Of a stretch of 64,000 nt of DNA, positions 1 to 9,021 are shown in pieces. A program made the translations under genes and the position numbers. The DNA is from Paraburkholderia acidipaludis NBRC 101816. Its GTDB lineage: Bacteria; Pseudomonadota; Gammaproteobacteria; Burkholderiales; Burkholderiaceae. The notes under the pieces are model-generated. The model searched no databases, had not been told where the DNA came from, and saw only the letters and a program-made list of their open reading frames with translations. The stretch spans positions 41,541 through 105,540 of the forward strand of contig NZ_BAXZ01000008.1 of NCBI RefSeq assembly GCF_000684975.1. Direction: 5' to 3'. Every line of letters begins with the position of its first letter. Position 1 is the first letter of the stretch.

Positions 1-212
1 CGCTGGCGTGGGTGCTCCACAACCGGCTGATCAGCGCGACCATCGCGGGGCCGCGCACCGAGGCGCAGTGGGACAGTTACATGAAGGCGCTCGAACTGAA
101 ACTCGACGCGGCCGACGAGCGATTCGTCGATGCCCTCGTTCCGCCGGGGCACGCCTCGACGCCGGGCTATACGGATCCGGGCTACCCTATCGAAGGGCGC
201 GTCACGGCTTGA
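1..212 (+). CDS. Aldo/keto reductase, C-terminal part (cut by window edge)
   Basis: The frame is open from the first bases and ends at the TGA at 210-212, so only about the last 69 residues are present. The peptide has LAWVLHN followed by ATIAGPRTEAQWD. This resembles the last beta-strand and cofactor-phosphate-binding loop of NADPH-dependent aldo/keto reductases (the I-x-G-x-R-T-x-x-Q region). The active-site Asp-Tyr-Lys-His residues would lie upstream and cannot be checked. It converges on the GGDEF-EAL gene with only 14 bp between stops. Confidence 0.7.
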   Translation, partial: LAWVLHNRLISATIAGPRTEAQWDSYMKALELKLDAADERFVDALVPPGHASTPGYTDPGYPIEGRVTA

Positions 213-226
213 GGCCGTCCGTCTCC

Positions 227-2281
227 TCAGCCCGCCGCGGCCTGCTGGAGACTCGCGACGTCGAGCGAAAGCTGGCCGCTCGCGACGATCTGGCTGAGCG
301 GCGCCGGCCGGCCCAGCAGGAAACCCTGCACTTCATCGCAACCTTCGCCGGCAAGCAGCGCGAGCTGGTCGTGGGTCTCGATGCCCTCGGCCAGCACCGG
401 AATGCCGAGGCTCTTGCCGAGCGCCAGCACGGCGCGAATGATCGCCGTGGTCTGGCGGTTCGATTCGGTCTCCCGAACGAACGACTGGTCGAGCTTGATC
501 TTGTCGAACGGGAACGAGCGCAGCGTATCGAGCGACGAATAACCCGTGCCGAAATCGTCCAGCGCCACGCTCACGCCAAGCGACTTGATTTCCTGCAGCA
601 CCTTCAGCGAACGCTCGCGGTCGGCGAAGATCGTCGACTCGGTCAGCTCCAGTTCCAGCCGCGCGGGCGCAAGACCCGTCTCGCGCAGCACGTCCTCGAC
701 GAGCTTCGGCAGGTCCGCATGGGCGAACTGCACCGGCGAAAGATTCACCGCCACCTTGTACGGCGGCGTCCACGAGACCGCGCGCGAACACGCCTCGCGC
801 AGCACCCAGGCGCCAATGTTGAGGATCAGGCCATTCTCCTCGGCGATCGGGATGAATTCGGAGGGCGGCACGAAGCCGCGGCGCGGATGCTCCCAGCGCA
901 GGAGCGCTTCGTAGCCGCAGATCTCGCCGCTCGAAACCGAGGTCTGCACCTGGTAGTGAACGCTGAGTTCGTGACGCGACAGTGCATCGCGCAGATCGGC
1001 GGCCAGCGTGCGGCGCGCTCGCGCGATCTCGTCCATCGCGGGCTCGTAGAAGCACACCGCGTGCGTGAGGTCCGCCTTTGCGCGGTACATCGCGAGGTCG
1101 GCATTATTGATGAGCACCGACTTCGTCGTGGCGTCGTCGGGATAGACCGCCACGCCCAGGCTCGCGCCCGAAACGACTTCCCAGTCGTCGTAGCGGATCG
1201 TCCGGAACAATGCCGTCTCCAGACGCCCGAGGAATTCGGCCAGATCGTCGCGCGTGCCGAAGCGCTTGACCGCCACGAATTCGTCGCCGCCCACGCGCGC
1301 CACGAATTCGCCTTCGCCCACGAGACTCGAGAGCCGCCGCGCGAGAATGCGCAGCACCTCATCGCCCGCGTGGTGGCCGCGCAGGTCGTTGATCTCCTTG
1401 AAGCGGTTCAGGTCGATGCCGATCAGCGCGACCTTGCCCTGCTCCGCCTGCGCGCGCGCGAGCTCCAGGTCGAGCCGCTCGTTGAAGCTCGCGCGGTTGG
1501 GCAAGCCGGTGAGCATGTCGCTCATCGCCATCACCCGCAGATGTTCGACGGATTCCGCGCGCACGGAGTCGTCGAGCAGGAAGCTCACGAGCCCCGCGCC
1601 CGCAATGATGAACGCCATGCCGGCCACCGCGAGCGCCAGCGCGTGAAGCGCGGACGGATTGGAGAACGAGCCGGGGATCGTCATGGGCACGACCTCGAAG
1701 GCCGTCATGCCGGTGAAGTGCAGTGCGGCAATGCCGGCCGCGAGCAGCGCCGACATCGAAAGCGCGGAGCCCGGCCCGCGCGACGCCGCATGCTGCAGCG
1801 CCCACGCGGCGAAGCCGACCGAAAGCACGATGGAGGCGACGAGATACGTCTGGTTCCAGCTGACGGCCCCCTCGACGCGGTACGCCAGCATGCCGGTGTA
1901 GTGCATGAGCGCCACGGCGAGCCCGAGCACCGCGCCGCCCAAAGCGGGCGCGACCCGCCTCCAGCGGCTCGTGGCAATGGCGAAGCCCGCGAGACTGCCG
2001 GCCAGCGCGATGAACAGCGAGTCGATGGTCAGCACCGGATCGAACGCCACGGGCACGCCCGGCTCGAAACCGAGTATGGCGACGAAATGCGTGCACCAGA
2101 TCGCAACGGCGGAGGAGATGCTCGCGAGGAAGATCCAGCCGGCGCGCTGCATGCCGGTTGAAGCGAACGCGCGCAGTGCGAGCCGCGCGGTGACCCACGA
2201 CCCCGCCCCGCATATCAATACGGCGATCAGGACGATCCAGGGATTGTGCTTCCCGACGATACAGCCCAGCACGGTCATCAC
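227..2281 (-). CDS. MHYT-GGDEF-EAL cyclic-di-GMP signalling protein
   Basis: This 684-residue integral membrane protein is predicted to make and/or degrade c-di-GMP. The N-terminal ~250 residues form an MHYT sensor: about seven hydrophobic helices carrying WCTHF, MHYTG and LHFTG motifs, a family thought to bind metal and sense oxygen, CO or NO. A GGDEF domain follows with an intact RVGGDEF signature. The position of the inhibitory RxxD site just upstream reads GEGE, so product inhibition is probably absent. The C-terminal EAL domain keeps EALLRWEHP, DDFGTGYSSL, KLDQSFV and AEGIET, so phosphodiesterase activity is likely. No partner gene is adjacent. The BcsA encoded at 44-46 kb has a PilZ domain and is a conceivable c-di-GMP target, which is inference only. 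Confidence 0.93.
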   Translation of the reverse strand: MMTVLGCIVGKHNPWIVLIAVLICGAGSWVTARLALRAFASTGMQRAGWIFLASISSAVAIWCTHFVAILGFEPGVPVAFDPVLTIDSLFIALAGSLAGFAIATSRWRRVAPALGGAVLGLAVALMHYTGMLAYRVEGAVSWNQTYLVASIVLSVGFAAWALQHAASRGPGSALSMSALLAAGIAALHFTGMTAFEVVPMTIPGSFSNPSALHALALAVAGMAFIIAGAGLVSFLLDDSVRAESVEHLRVMAMSDMLTGLPNRASFNERLDLELARAQAEQGKVALIGIDLNRFKEINDLRGHHAGDEVLRILARRLSSLVGEGEFVARVGGDEFVAVKRFGTRDDLAEFLGRLETALFRTIRYDDWEVVSGASLGVAVYPDDATTKSVLINNADLAMYRAKADLTHAVCFYEPAMDEIARARRTLAADLRDALSRHELSVHYQVQTSVSSGEICGYEALLRWEHPRRGFVPPSEFIPIAEENGLILNIGAWVLREACSRAVSWTPPYKVAVNLSPVQFAHADLPKLVEDVLRETGLAPARLELELTESTIFADRERSLKVLQEIKSLGVSVALDDFGTGYSSLDTLRSFPFDKIKLDQSFVRETESNRQTTAIIRAVLALGKSLGIPVLAEGIETHDQLALLAGEGCDEVQGFLLGRPAPLSQIVASGQLSLDVASLQQAAAG

Positions 2282-2472
2282 TGTCGGCTCTCCTTATTGG
2301 CCCTGTCATTGCCACCCCGCGGCGGCTGCACGATAGCATGAGCCGCACCGCAACAGGTAGAGCATTCATGCAGCAGCGCCGGCCTGCTCGCATTCGTATC
2401 GAACGCGGGGCGGATTCAATAGAATCGGACACCTACGCAGACCCGGTGCAACTCGGCGAAATTGAGGGCCAC

Positions 2473-3702
2473 ATGATGAATCGTTCAGACGACACGACTC
2501 ACCCAAGCCAGCGTACGCGAAGCAAACCGATGCCCCGCCGCAACGGCCGCTTCGCGCCTGCCGCGACCCTGTTCGTCGTCTTGTCGGCGATGCTGTTTGC
2601 GGCGCCGGGTGTGATGCCTGACGCGGCCCGCGCGGACACGCCCGACGGCGACGCCCCCTACCATGTCGGCGAAGCGCAACGCGCGTTCGTTCCAACGGTC
2701 GCACGCAACTGGCGCGGCGCAAAGACCGAACGGCTCGTCGCGACGATCTGGTATCCCGTCGATCCCGGCCTGCCCGAAATGCCCCGGGGATTCGGGCCGC
2801 CGGACGACCCCATCTTTCGCGGGCATCCTGTCGCGCAGGCGACTGCGCCTTCGAATGCGCAGGCGCGCTATCCGCTGATCCTGCTCTCGCACGGCACGGG
2901 CGGCACGGCAACCGACGAGGACTGGCTTGCCGCCGCGCTCGCGGCACACGGCTACATCGTGGCGGGCGTCAATCACCCGGGCAACAACGCGCTCGAACCG
3001 CTCACGCGCGAGGGCTTCCTGCTGTGGTGGGAGCGCGCCACCGACGTGAGCGAAGCGCTCGACGGCCTGACTGCCGATCCGGTTTTCGGGCCGCGTATCG
3101 ACACAGCCAGGATAGGCGCCCTCGGCTTCTCGCTAGGCGGTTACACGGTGCTGGAACTGGCCGGCGCCCGCACGCGTCTCGCGGCGTTCGAGGCTTTCTG
3201 CGGCTCGCCCGCGGCCGACGCGATCTGCACCCCGCCCGAAGCGAAACGGCAAGCGGGCGGCCCGAGCCTGAGCGCGCCGCCTACCCCCACCATGAAGGAG
3301 TCGATGGCACACGCCGGGGATTCGTATCGCGACCCGCGCGTCAAAGCCGTTTTCGCCATCGCGCCGGCCCTCGGCGAAGCCTTCGACGCCAGTTCGTTCG
3401 CCGACGTCGAGATTCCGGTGGCGTTGGCCGCCGGCGTCAACGACACGACCGCGCCGCCCGCCACCAACGTCCAGCGGATTGCGGGCTTCCTGCCACAGGC
3501 GAGCCTGCTGATGCTGCCGGGCGCATCGCACTACACGTTCATCGACGTTTGCCTGCCCGCCGGCGCGCAACGTCTGCCCTCCGTTTGCAAGGACGGCCCG
3601 GGGGTGAATCGTGAAGCGGTGCATGAAGCGACCGCCGCCCGCGTACTGACCTTCTTCGACGCCGCGCTCGCAGCGCATCCGGCCAGCGTGGCGGCGAAGT
3701 GA
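2473..3702 (+). CDS. Secreted alpha/beta hydrolase (dienelactone hydrolase / PAF-acetylhydrolase-like)
   Basis: Predicted exported serine hydrolase of about 409 residues. ATG at 2473 (or 2476) follows GAGGG at 2464-2468. The frame is open further upstream but without a good ribosome site. Residues ~15-50 are a basic stretch plus a hydrophobic signal peptide ending near ARA. The mature part has an oxyanion-type LLSHGTGG segment and the nucleophile elbow GFSLGGYT. It also has a late GVNDTTAPP acid region and an ASHYTF histidine region, giving a plausible Ser-Asp-His triad. It resembles proteins annotated as dienelactone hydrolase or platelet-activating-factor acetylhydrolase-like; the substrate cannot be inferred. 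It is probably monocistronic, separated by about 80 bp from the acyl-CoA dehydrogenase gene. Confidence 0.82.
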   Translation: MMNRSDDTTHPSQRTRSKPMPRRNGRFAPAATLFVVLSAMLFAAPGVMPDAARADTPDGDAPYHVGEAQRAFVPTVARNWRGAKTERLVATIWYPVDPGLPEMPRGFGPPDDPIFRGHPVAQATAPSNAQARYPLILLSHGTGGTATDEDWLAAALAAHGYIVAGVNHPGNNALEPLTREGFLLWWERATDVSEALDGLTADPVFGPRIDTARIGALGFSLGGYTVLELAGARTRLAAFEAFCGSPAADAICTPPEAKRQAGGPSLSAPPTPTMKESMAHAGDSYRDPRVKAVFAIAPALGEAFDASSFADVEIPVALAAGVNDTTAPPATNVQRIAGFLPQASLLMLPGASHYTFIDVCLPAGAQRLPSVCKDGPGVNREAVHEATAARVLTFFDAALAAHPASVAAK

Positions 3703-3783
3703 AACCCCGGCAAAATTCCAATAGCACGATCGTTCTATTTTGTGTACGCTTTCGGGAATCGACTATTTTTGCGAGCGTGCGCC

Positions 3784-5634
3784 ATGTCGCTGATCTTTTC
3801 CCGCCGTGACCTGAATTTCCTGCTCTACGAATGGCTCGACGTCGAAAGCCTCACGCGCATCCCGCGCTACGCGGACCACTCGCGCGAGACCTTCGACGCG
3901 GCGCTCGACACGTGCGAAAAGATCGCCACCGATCTGTTCGCCCCCCACAACAAGAAGAACGACCAGCACGAACCGCACTTCGACGGCGAGACCGTCACGA
4001 TCATCCCCGAGGTGAAAACCGCGCTGAAGGCGTTCTGCGAGGCGGGTCTGATGGCGGCCGGTCAGGACTACGAATATGGCGGCATGCAGTTGCCGCTCGT
4101 CGTCGAAAAAGCGGGCTTCGCGTGGTTCAAGGCGGCCAACGTGGGCACGAGCGCCTACCCGTTCCTCACGATCGGCAATGCCAATCTGCTGCTGGCGCAC
4201 GGCAGCCAGAAGCAGATCGACACGTTCGTGCGGCCCGAACTCGAAGGCCGCTACTTCGGTACCATGTGCCTATCCGAGCCGCAAGCGGGCTCCTCGCTCT
4301 CGGACATCGCCACACGCGCCGAATACGAGGGCGAAGCGCCGCTCGGCGCGCAATACCGGCTGCGCGGCAACAAGATGTGGATTTCGGGCGGCGAGCACGA
4401 GCTCTCGGAAAACATCGTGCATCTGGTGCTGGCGAAGATTCCCGGCCCGGACGGCAAGCTGATCCCCGGCGTAAAGGGCATCTCGCTCTTCGTCGTGCCG
4501 AAGTACCTCGTCAACGAGGACGGCTCGCGCGGCGAGCACAACGACGTCGTGCTCGCGGGCCTCAATCACAAGATGGGTTATCGCGGCACGACCAACTGCC
4601 TGCTGAATTTCGGCGAGGGCACGAAGTACACGCCGGGCGGCCATGCAGGCGCGATCGGCTATCTCGTGGGCAAGCCGCACCAGGGCCTCGCCTGCATGTT
4701 CCATATGATGAACGAGGCGCGCGTGGGCGTGGGGCTCGGCGCGACGATGCTGGGCTACACCGGCTACCTCCACGCGCTCGACTATGCGCGCAACCGTCCG
4801 CAGGGGCGGCCGCCCGGCGCCGGCGGCAAGGATCCGGCTTCGCCGCAGGTGAAGCTCATGGAGCACGCGGACGTGCGCCGCATGCTGCTGGCGCAGAAAA
4901 GCTATGTGGAAGGCGCGCTCGCGCTCAATCTCTACTGCGCCAAGCTCATCGACGAAGCGCAGGCAATTGCCGACGACGCCGAACGCGCACCGTACACGTT
5001 GCTGCTCGACCTGCTCACGCCGATCGCCAAGAGCTGGCCCTCGCAGTGGTGCCTTGCGGCCAACGACCTCGCGATCCAGGTCCACGGCGGCTACGGCTAC
5101 ACGCGCGAGTACAACGTCGAACAGTTCTACCGCGACAACCGCCTGAATCCGATCCACGAAGGCACGCACGGCATCCAGGGGCTCGACCTGCTCGGCCGCA
5201 AGGTGGTGATCGAAAACGGCGCGGCGTTGAAGTTGTTCGTGCAGCGCGTGCGGGCCACGCTCGACCGCGCTCAGTCGAGCGGCAATGCAACCCAGGCCGG
5301 GCATGCACGTGCGCTCGATGCCGCGCTGCACCGCCTCGTCGAGGTCACGCAGACGCTGTGGTCGGCGGGCGACGCCACGGTAACGCTCGCCAATGCTTCG
5401 GTGTACCTGGAAGCCTTCGGCCATGTGGCAATGGCATGGATCTGGCTCGAACAGGCACTGGCGGCGCATGCCGCGCTGACACAGACCGTCGCACAGGACG
5501 CGGACTTCTATCGCGGCAAGCTCGCCGCCGCTCAGTACTTCTTCGCGTGGGAGTTGCCGAAAACGGCGCCGCAATTCGATCTGCTAACGACACTCGACCG
5601 CACGACGCTGGACATGCAGGACGCGTGGTTCTAA
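3784..5634 (+). CDS. Acyl-CoA dehydrogenase, DmdC-like long form
   Basis: FAD-dependent acyl-CoA dehydrogenase of 616 residues. This is longer than the ~380-residue classical family and matches the ~590-620-residue group that includes 3-methylmercaptopropionyl-CoA dehydrogenase (DmdC). Visible features are an N-terminal extension and helical domain, the flavin/substrate loop around MCLSEPQAGSSL, and KMWISGGEHE. The family segment AIQVHGGYGYTREYNVEQFYRDNRLNPIHEGT holds the late active-site region and is followed by the C-terminal helical extension of long-form enzymes. ATG 3784 begins MSLIFSRRDLNF, a typical start for this group; an in-frame upstream ATG at 3742 has no support. The exact acyl substrate is unknown; DMSP catabolism is not implied without dmdB/dmdD neighbours. 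Confidence 0.9.
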   Translation: MSLIFSRRDLNFLLYEWLDVESLTRIPRYADHSRETFDAALDTCEKIATDLFAPHNKKNDQHEPHFDGETVTIIPEVKTALKAFCEAGLMAAGQDYEYGGMQLPLVVEKAGFAWFKAANVGTSAYPFLTIGNANLLLAHGSQKQIDTFVRPELEGRYFGTMCLSEPQAGSSLSDIATRAEYEGEAPLGAQYRLRGNKMWISGGEHELSENIVHLVLAKIPGPDGKLIPGVKGISLFVVPKYLVNEDGSRGEHNDVVLAGLNHKMGYRGTTNCLLNFGEGTKYTPGGHAGAIGYLVGKPHQGLACMFHMMNEARVGVGLGATMLGYTGYLHALDYARNRPQGRPPGAGGKDPASPQVKLMEHADVRRMLLAQKSYVEGALALNLYCAKLIDEAQAIADDAERAPYTLLLDLLTPIAKSWPSQWCLAANDLAIQVHGGYGYTREYNVEQFYRDNRLNPIHEGTHGIQGLDLLGRKVVIENGAALKLFVQRVRATLDRAQSSGNATQAGHARALDAALHRLVEVTQTLWSAGDATVTLANASVYLEAFGHVAMAWIWLEQALAAHAALTQTVAQDADFYRGKLAAAQYFFAWELPKTAPQFDLLTTLDRTTLDMQDAWF

Positions 5635-5665
5635 CGTCGTTGTCGTTGCATAGACAACCAGAACA

Positions 5666-5899
5666 TCAAAGGCTGTCGAGCAAAAAATAAACGCCGACGA
5701 TCACGCCCATCGAAAACGCGGCACACCCGGCAGCACACGCAAAGTCCATGAGATTGCTGTGGTTCTGTCGAATGAAGCCGGTCGCGTCGCGGGCCGGCTT
5801 CGTGGCGGCCATTGCCGCGCCAACGAAATCGGTCGCCTTGATCCTGGTATCGAAGTAGTTCATGAGATTGGAAATTTGGAGCAGTAGATACGGGATCAC
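5666..5899 (-). CDS. Small membrane protein, unknown family (77 aa)
   Basis: This small ORF uses a GTG start at 5899 with GGAG at 5906-5909 just upstream. It lies 28 bp downstream of a second small membrane-protein ORF (5928-6083), so the two probably form an operon. The C-terminal ~25 residues (FSMGVIVGVYFLLDSL) make one hydrophobic helix. The preceding region has two cysteines and several positive charges, suggesting a single-pass inner-membrane protein with its N-terminus inside. I do not recognise a family. Coding is supported by the ribosome site and by the tandem partner, not by homology. Confidence 0.5.
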   Translation of the reverse strand: MIPYLLLQISNLMNYFDTRIKATDFVGAAMAATKPARDATGFIRQNHSNLMDFACAAGCAAFSMGVIVGVYFLLDSL

Positions 5900-5927
5900 A
5901 GAGATTCTCCGGTCCGGTCAAAAGGCG

Positions 5928-6083
5928 TTACTGGCCGTTGCACGCCACGAAGTAGCCGATCAGGAAGGGCAGGAAGAGCAGCGTGCCGCAAAGCAGCGCG
6001 GCGGCCTGAACCAGGCGGTCGTTGGATCGCACGGCAGCGCGACGACGCAGAAGCAACGTATCAAGCAGCAAATTCGGGCTCAT
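5928..6083 (-). CDS. Small single-pass membrane protein, unknown family (51 aa)
   Basis: ATG at 6081-6083 on the minus strand is preceded by a good GGAGA ribosome site (about 6088-6092). The 51-residue product runs MSPNLLLDTLLLRRRAAV to a C-terminal hydrophobic stretch (AAALLCGTLLFLPFLIGYFVA) and stops at 5928-5930. The Arg-rich segment before the helix predicts N-in, C-out topology. It is followed 28 bp later by the 77-residue membrane ORF. Function unknown; a candidate two-gene mini-operon. Confidence 0.5.
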   Translation of the reverse strand: MSPNLLLDTLLLRRRAAVRSNDRLVQAAALLCGTLLFLPFLIGYFVACNGQ

Positions 6084-6419
6084 GGCTTTTCTCCGGCAAG
6101 GTTGTTTTCAAGGCGGATGTCAGAATAGGCTTACGCCCACACCAGAAACACCGAACTAGTCCTATAGTGAATGGACTGCGGCGGCCTGCCGCACTCGCCC
6201 CAACTGCTGCGACGAAGCCGCGCCAAATATCTCGATAAAGTCTGATGTCGGCAGCAGGCCTGGCTGGCTATCCTGATCTCTGTCTCGTATTAACCGTGTC
6301 CGTCGAATGCTTCCTCTGCATTCGGCCATTCTGAGTTGCAGATCTCTCGGACAGAGCATGTGTCCGCACCCGCATACGAGCCCCGCAGCGACCCATTGCT
6401 TTAACCGCGAGATCCTGAC
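6084..6419. other. Intergenic region, about 335 bp
   Basis: This region separates the minus-strand small-membrane-protein pair from the plus-strand M23 peptidase gene and must hold both promoters. The part from 6110 to 6300 is less GC-rich than its surroundings. I see no convincing ORF, RNA gene or repeat in it. Confidence 0.5.
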
Positions 6420-7790
6420 GTGATTTGCTCGAATTCATCCCTTGCCTGGCGGCAGCCGATTGCCGCCGCGACCGATCGTTCCCTCATCATCAAGCGCAAG
6501 AAAATCCTTGGCGTTATTGCTTTGGCGACCCTGTGCATCGCTGTGACGGGCGCTCCTCGCGCCGCATCGGCCGCGGCTGCATTCGACGCGTTCAGTCATA
6601 CGGGCCGGCCCCGCCTCGTCGCGCGAGGCGCGTTGCCGGTCGCGCGGTCCGCCGATTTCGTCGAGAACGCCTGGTCGTCGGCACCAGTCAGCGGCGGTGT
6701 CTGCACCGGACCGTTCGCCGGCTTGTCCGATGGCAGGCCGGAATTCGGGCCTGCCGCTTCGATCACGTCAGGCAGGATGACGATACCGCCGAACGAGCGC
6801 ACCGCCGATGCGCTTTGCTCGGTGCTGGAATCGATGCGCCTGCTCGCGAACCGAGGTCTTTCCAGCAATGGGCATCAATGGTCCGGCCGGGTGACGCCGC
6901 TGGGCGGCGCGAGCGCGTTCACGCAAACAGCGAAAGCGACCACGCCCGGCGATGCCATGAGTTCTGGAGTGCTTATCAAAGCCGGGCAGGCGGGTACCGT
7001 TGCGGTTGACTCGACGCTACGCGAGTCGCTCGCGCAAGCCGGCTTTTCCGCCGAAGTCATTGCGCAGATCGGCCGGATTTTCGGCCATCGCGTGGACGTC
7101 GACGCCCGTGCGCAGGTGGGCGACAGGTACAGGATCGTGATGGACACGGCGGACGGCTCGGCGGAACCGCGCATCGAAGCCATCGAAGTGAGGATCCAGG
7201 GGCAGACGTACAACGCGTTGTGGTTTGCCGCGCCGGCTGCAACTCACGGCGCGTACTACACGCCCGAGGGCGCGCCGCTCACCGAAAGCCGGTTCGCGAT
7301 GCCGCTTGACTATCGCCGCATCAGCTCGCCGTTCGGCATGCGCGAGCATCCTGTGTATGGCGAACTGCGCTTTCATAAGGGTGTCGATCTGACCGCCCCC
7401 GTTGGCACGCCAATCTACGCGGCCGCAGCAGGCACCGTCGAGATGGCGACCGACCGCCGGGGTTATGGCAAACATATCGTGCTGCACCACGCCGAAGGCT
7501 ATTCGACCTGCTACGGGCATCTATCGGCGTACGCAAGCGCGCTCAAACCCGGACAACGCGTCGAGCAAGGCCAACTGATCGGCTACGTCGGTCGCACGGG
7601 AACGACAACCGGCCCGCATCTGCACTTCGAAACACGCATCAACGACCGGCCGGTCGACCCGCTGACGCTGACGTCGCCCGAATTCGTCGCGCCCCTGTCG
7701 GGTTTTGCGCGGCAAGCATTCGACTCTCGCGTCGGAACCGCGCGCATGAGTCTCGCGATGCTCGCTGCCGACCAGGCGCCCCGATGGTGA
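6420..7790 (+). CDS. M23-family metallopeptidase (peptidoglycan endopeptidase-like)
   Basis: A 456-residue exported protein. GTG at 6420 opens the frame; the N-terminal ~50 residues contain a hydrophobic segment (VIALATLCIAV) ending near ASA, a signal peptide or anchor. The middle (about 170-280) resembles the N-terminal half of M23 proteins of the MepM/NlpD type. The C-terminal domain carries the LytM signature: SPFGMREHPVYG, then FHKGVDL with the zinc ligands His and Asp, a YGKHIVLHH strand, and GPHLHFE with the HxH motif. All zinc-binding residues look present, so it is probably an active D,D-endopeptidase rather than a degenerate activator. No cell-division partner is adjacent. The start codon is less certain than the domain call. 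Confidence 0.87.
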   Translation: MICSNSSLAWRQPIAAATDRSLIIKRKKILGVIALATLCIAVTGAPRAASAAAAFDAFSHTGRPRLVARGALPVARSADFVENAWSSAPVSGGVCTGPFAGLSDGRPEFGPAASITSGRMTIPPNERTADALCSVLESMRLLANRGLSSNGHQWSGRVTPLGGASAFTQTAKATTPGDAMSSGVLIKAGQAGTVAVDSTLRESLAQAGFSAEVIAQIGRIFGHRVDVDARAQVGDRYRIVMDTADGSAEPRIEAIEVRIQGQTYNALWFAAPAATHGAYYTPEGAPLTESRFAMPLDYRRISSPFGMREHPVYGELRFHKGVDLTAPVGTPIYAAAAGTVEMATDRRGYGKHIVLHHAEGYSTCYGHLSAYASALKPGQRVEQGQLIGYVGRTGTTTGPHLHFETRINDRPVDPLTLTSPEFVAPLSGFARQAFDSRVGTARMSLAMLAADQAPRW

Positions 7791-7841
7791 GGCGGCCAGC
7801 GATAGAATGAGGATCGCTCCACCTACTCTGACTCGCACCGC

Positions 7842-8240
7842 ATGCAACTGCTCGACCACGTATCGATCGGCGTGCCCGATCTCGACGCCGCCCGGCCGTT
7901 CTACGACGCCATCATGAGCGCACTGGGCGCAGCCAAGGTCTATGACCGCCCCCAGGCCCTGGGCTATGGCGAACGCTGCTCGCAGGACGACACGGCGTCC
8001 ACGTGTCTTGCCGTCTATCTCGACGCCAGCGCCATCGGCACGAACAAGCGGCACTGGTGCTTCAAGGCCGCGACGCGCGTCCAGGTGGATGCGTTCTTCG
8101 CAGCGGGACTCGCGAACGGCGGCCGCTCCGACGGCGAGCCTGGGCTACGCCCGCATTATCACGCCGCTTATTACGCGGCTTTCCTGTTCGACCCCGCGGG
8201 CAACCGCGTCGAGGCGGTGTGCCACGCCGCCGCGCGCTGA
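7842..8240 (+). CDS. VOC (glyoxalase/bleomycin-resistance) family protein
   Basis: A 132-residue single VOC module. It opens LLDHVSIGVPDLDAARPFYD, a typical first beta-alpha-beta unit with the metal-ligand His, and ends FLFDPAGNRVEAVCH, the standard last strand with a Glu ligand. One module of this length usually works as a dimer with metal sites at the interface. Similar orphan genes are common in Burkholderiales and the substrate cannot be told from sequence. It lies 51 bp after the M23 peptidase gene, possibly with its own promoter. Confidence 0.85.
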   Translation: MQLLDHVSIGVPDLDAARPFYDAIMSALGAAKVYDRPQALGYGERCSQDDTASTCLAVYLDASAIGTNKRHWCFKAATRVQVDAFFAAGLANGGRSDGEPGLRPHYHAAYYAAFLFDPAGNRVEAVCHAAAR

Positions 8241-8305
8241 CGCACGAGCGCAGCCGCCGCCGGCTCCGGCGCGCCGCGCAATCGGGATCGCTCGCGAAAA
8301 AGCGC

Positions 8306-8461
8306 TCACGAGCCGAAGAACGGCTGGCAGAAGTCCGGCGGCCCGACGCAATCTCCCGGACCGTTCGGCTGCGGATTCAGGCTCGCGCATCCGGACATGG
8401 CGGCCACTGCCGCGACGCAGACTGCCGCGCGCAAGACATAAGTGACGATACGTGATTTCAT
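8306..8461 (-). CDS. Small predicted lipoprotein (51 aa)
   Basis: ATG at 8461 gives MKSRIVTYVLRAAVCV followed by a hydrophobic core and the lipobox MSGC, so Cys-23 should be lipidated. The mature peptide is only about 29 residues, rich in Pro and Gly, with two further Cys (GDCVGPPDFCQPFFGS) that could form a disulfide. An upstream in-frame ATG would add 25 residues before the signal peptide and is disfavoured. Function unknown; the form is typical of small Burkholderia lipoproteins. It is on the same strand as the DUF4148 gene upstream. Confidence 0.6.
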   Translation of the reverse strand: MKSRIVTYVLRAAVCVAAVAAMSGCASLNPQPNGPGDCVGPPDFCQPFFGS

Positions 8462-8545
8462 GAGATCGAATCTCGGTTGAGCGGCCGCAATACGGTTCCG
8501 TTGCAACACGCGGCCGCCTCGCCACAACGGATGCAAACATCGCGC

Positions 8546-8785
8546 TCAGTGGTGCGCGTAGATCGTCCTGTTGAGCATCTGAAGCTGCCCGTCGCGCTCG
8601 GCCTGCACGAGCTGCCGGTACACCTGCGCGCGCGTCAGCGGGCCGCCGCTCGTCACGGTGGCCGCAGCCCGCGGCGCCGTGCCGGTCTGCCCGGCGGCCG
8701 GTGTGCCGGACACGCCCTGCGCCTGCGCGAGGGCGGACATCGACAACATCAGCGCAGCGCATACCCCATTCCAGCGTGTTTTCAT
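8546..8785 (-). CDS. DUF4148-family secreted protein
   Basis: A 79-residue protein with a clear signal peptide (MKTRWNGVCAALMLSM, cleaved near AQA). The C-terminal segment TRAQVYRQLVQAERDGQL followed by LNRTIYAHH is the DUF4148 signature found in many small periplasmic proteins of Burkholderia. A paralogue with the same C-terminus lies at 27788-28045. ATG 8785 is preceded by an AGGAGAG-like ribosome site. Function is unknown in the family. Confidence 0.85.
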   Translation of the reverse strand: MKTRWNGVCAALMLSMSALAQAQGVSGTPAAGQTGTAPRAAATVTSGGPLTRAQVYRQLVQAERDGQLQMLNRTIYAHH

Positions 8786-9021
8786 TTCACTCTCCTCTAC
8801 GGCCAGCCGGCCGCTCCGTGGCTCAATCCGTCGGCCTTGCGGCGCCGGCCGAATCGCGTTGCATCTCGTGAGGCAAGGATAGAGGGGCGCACTTCGCGCG
8901 AAATCCGCAGCAAAATGAAGAAATGTTTAATGGCGCGCAACCAGGCGCCGGGGGACGGTCGGGCCGTTCGACCGATGGGGGGAAAAGCGGCTCCGCGGAT
9001 CGGGCGTGCCGGCGCCTTCGC

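Noticed and set aside
8..2161. A 717-codon open frame opposite the GGDEF-EAL gene
   Set aside because: It mirrors the real gene in very GC-rich DNA, gives a basic Arg/His/Ala-rich peptide without domains, and the opposite strand has full GGDEF and EAL motifs. The same reasoning removes the long frames opposite or overlapping the aldehyde dehydrogenase, ilvA, bcsA, bcsB and bcsC genes.
3784..5634. DMSP demethylation pathway
   Set aside because: The acyl-CoA dehydrogenase resembles DmdC, but no dmdA, dmdB or dmdD gene is adjacent, and this long-form family is common in fatty-acid and other acyl-CoA degradation.
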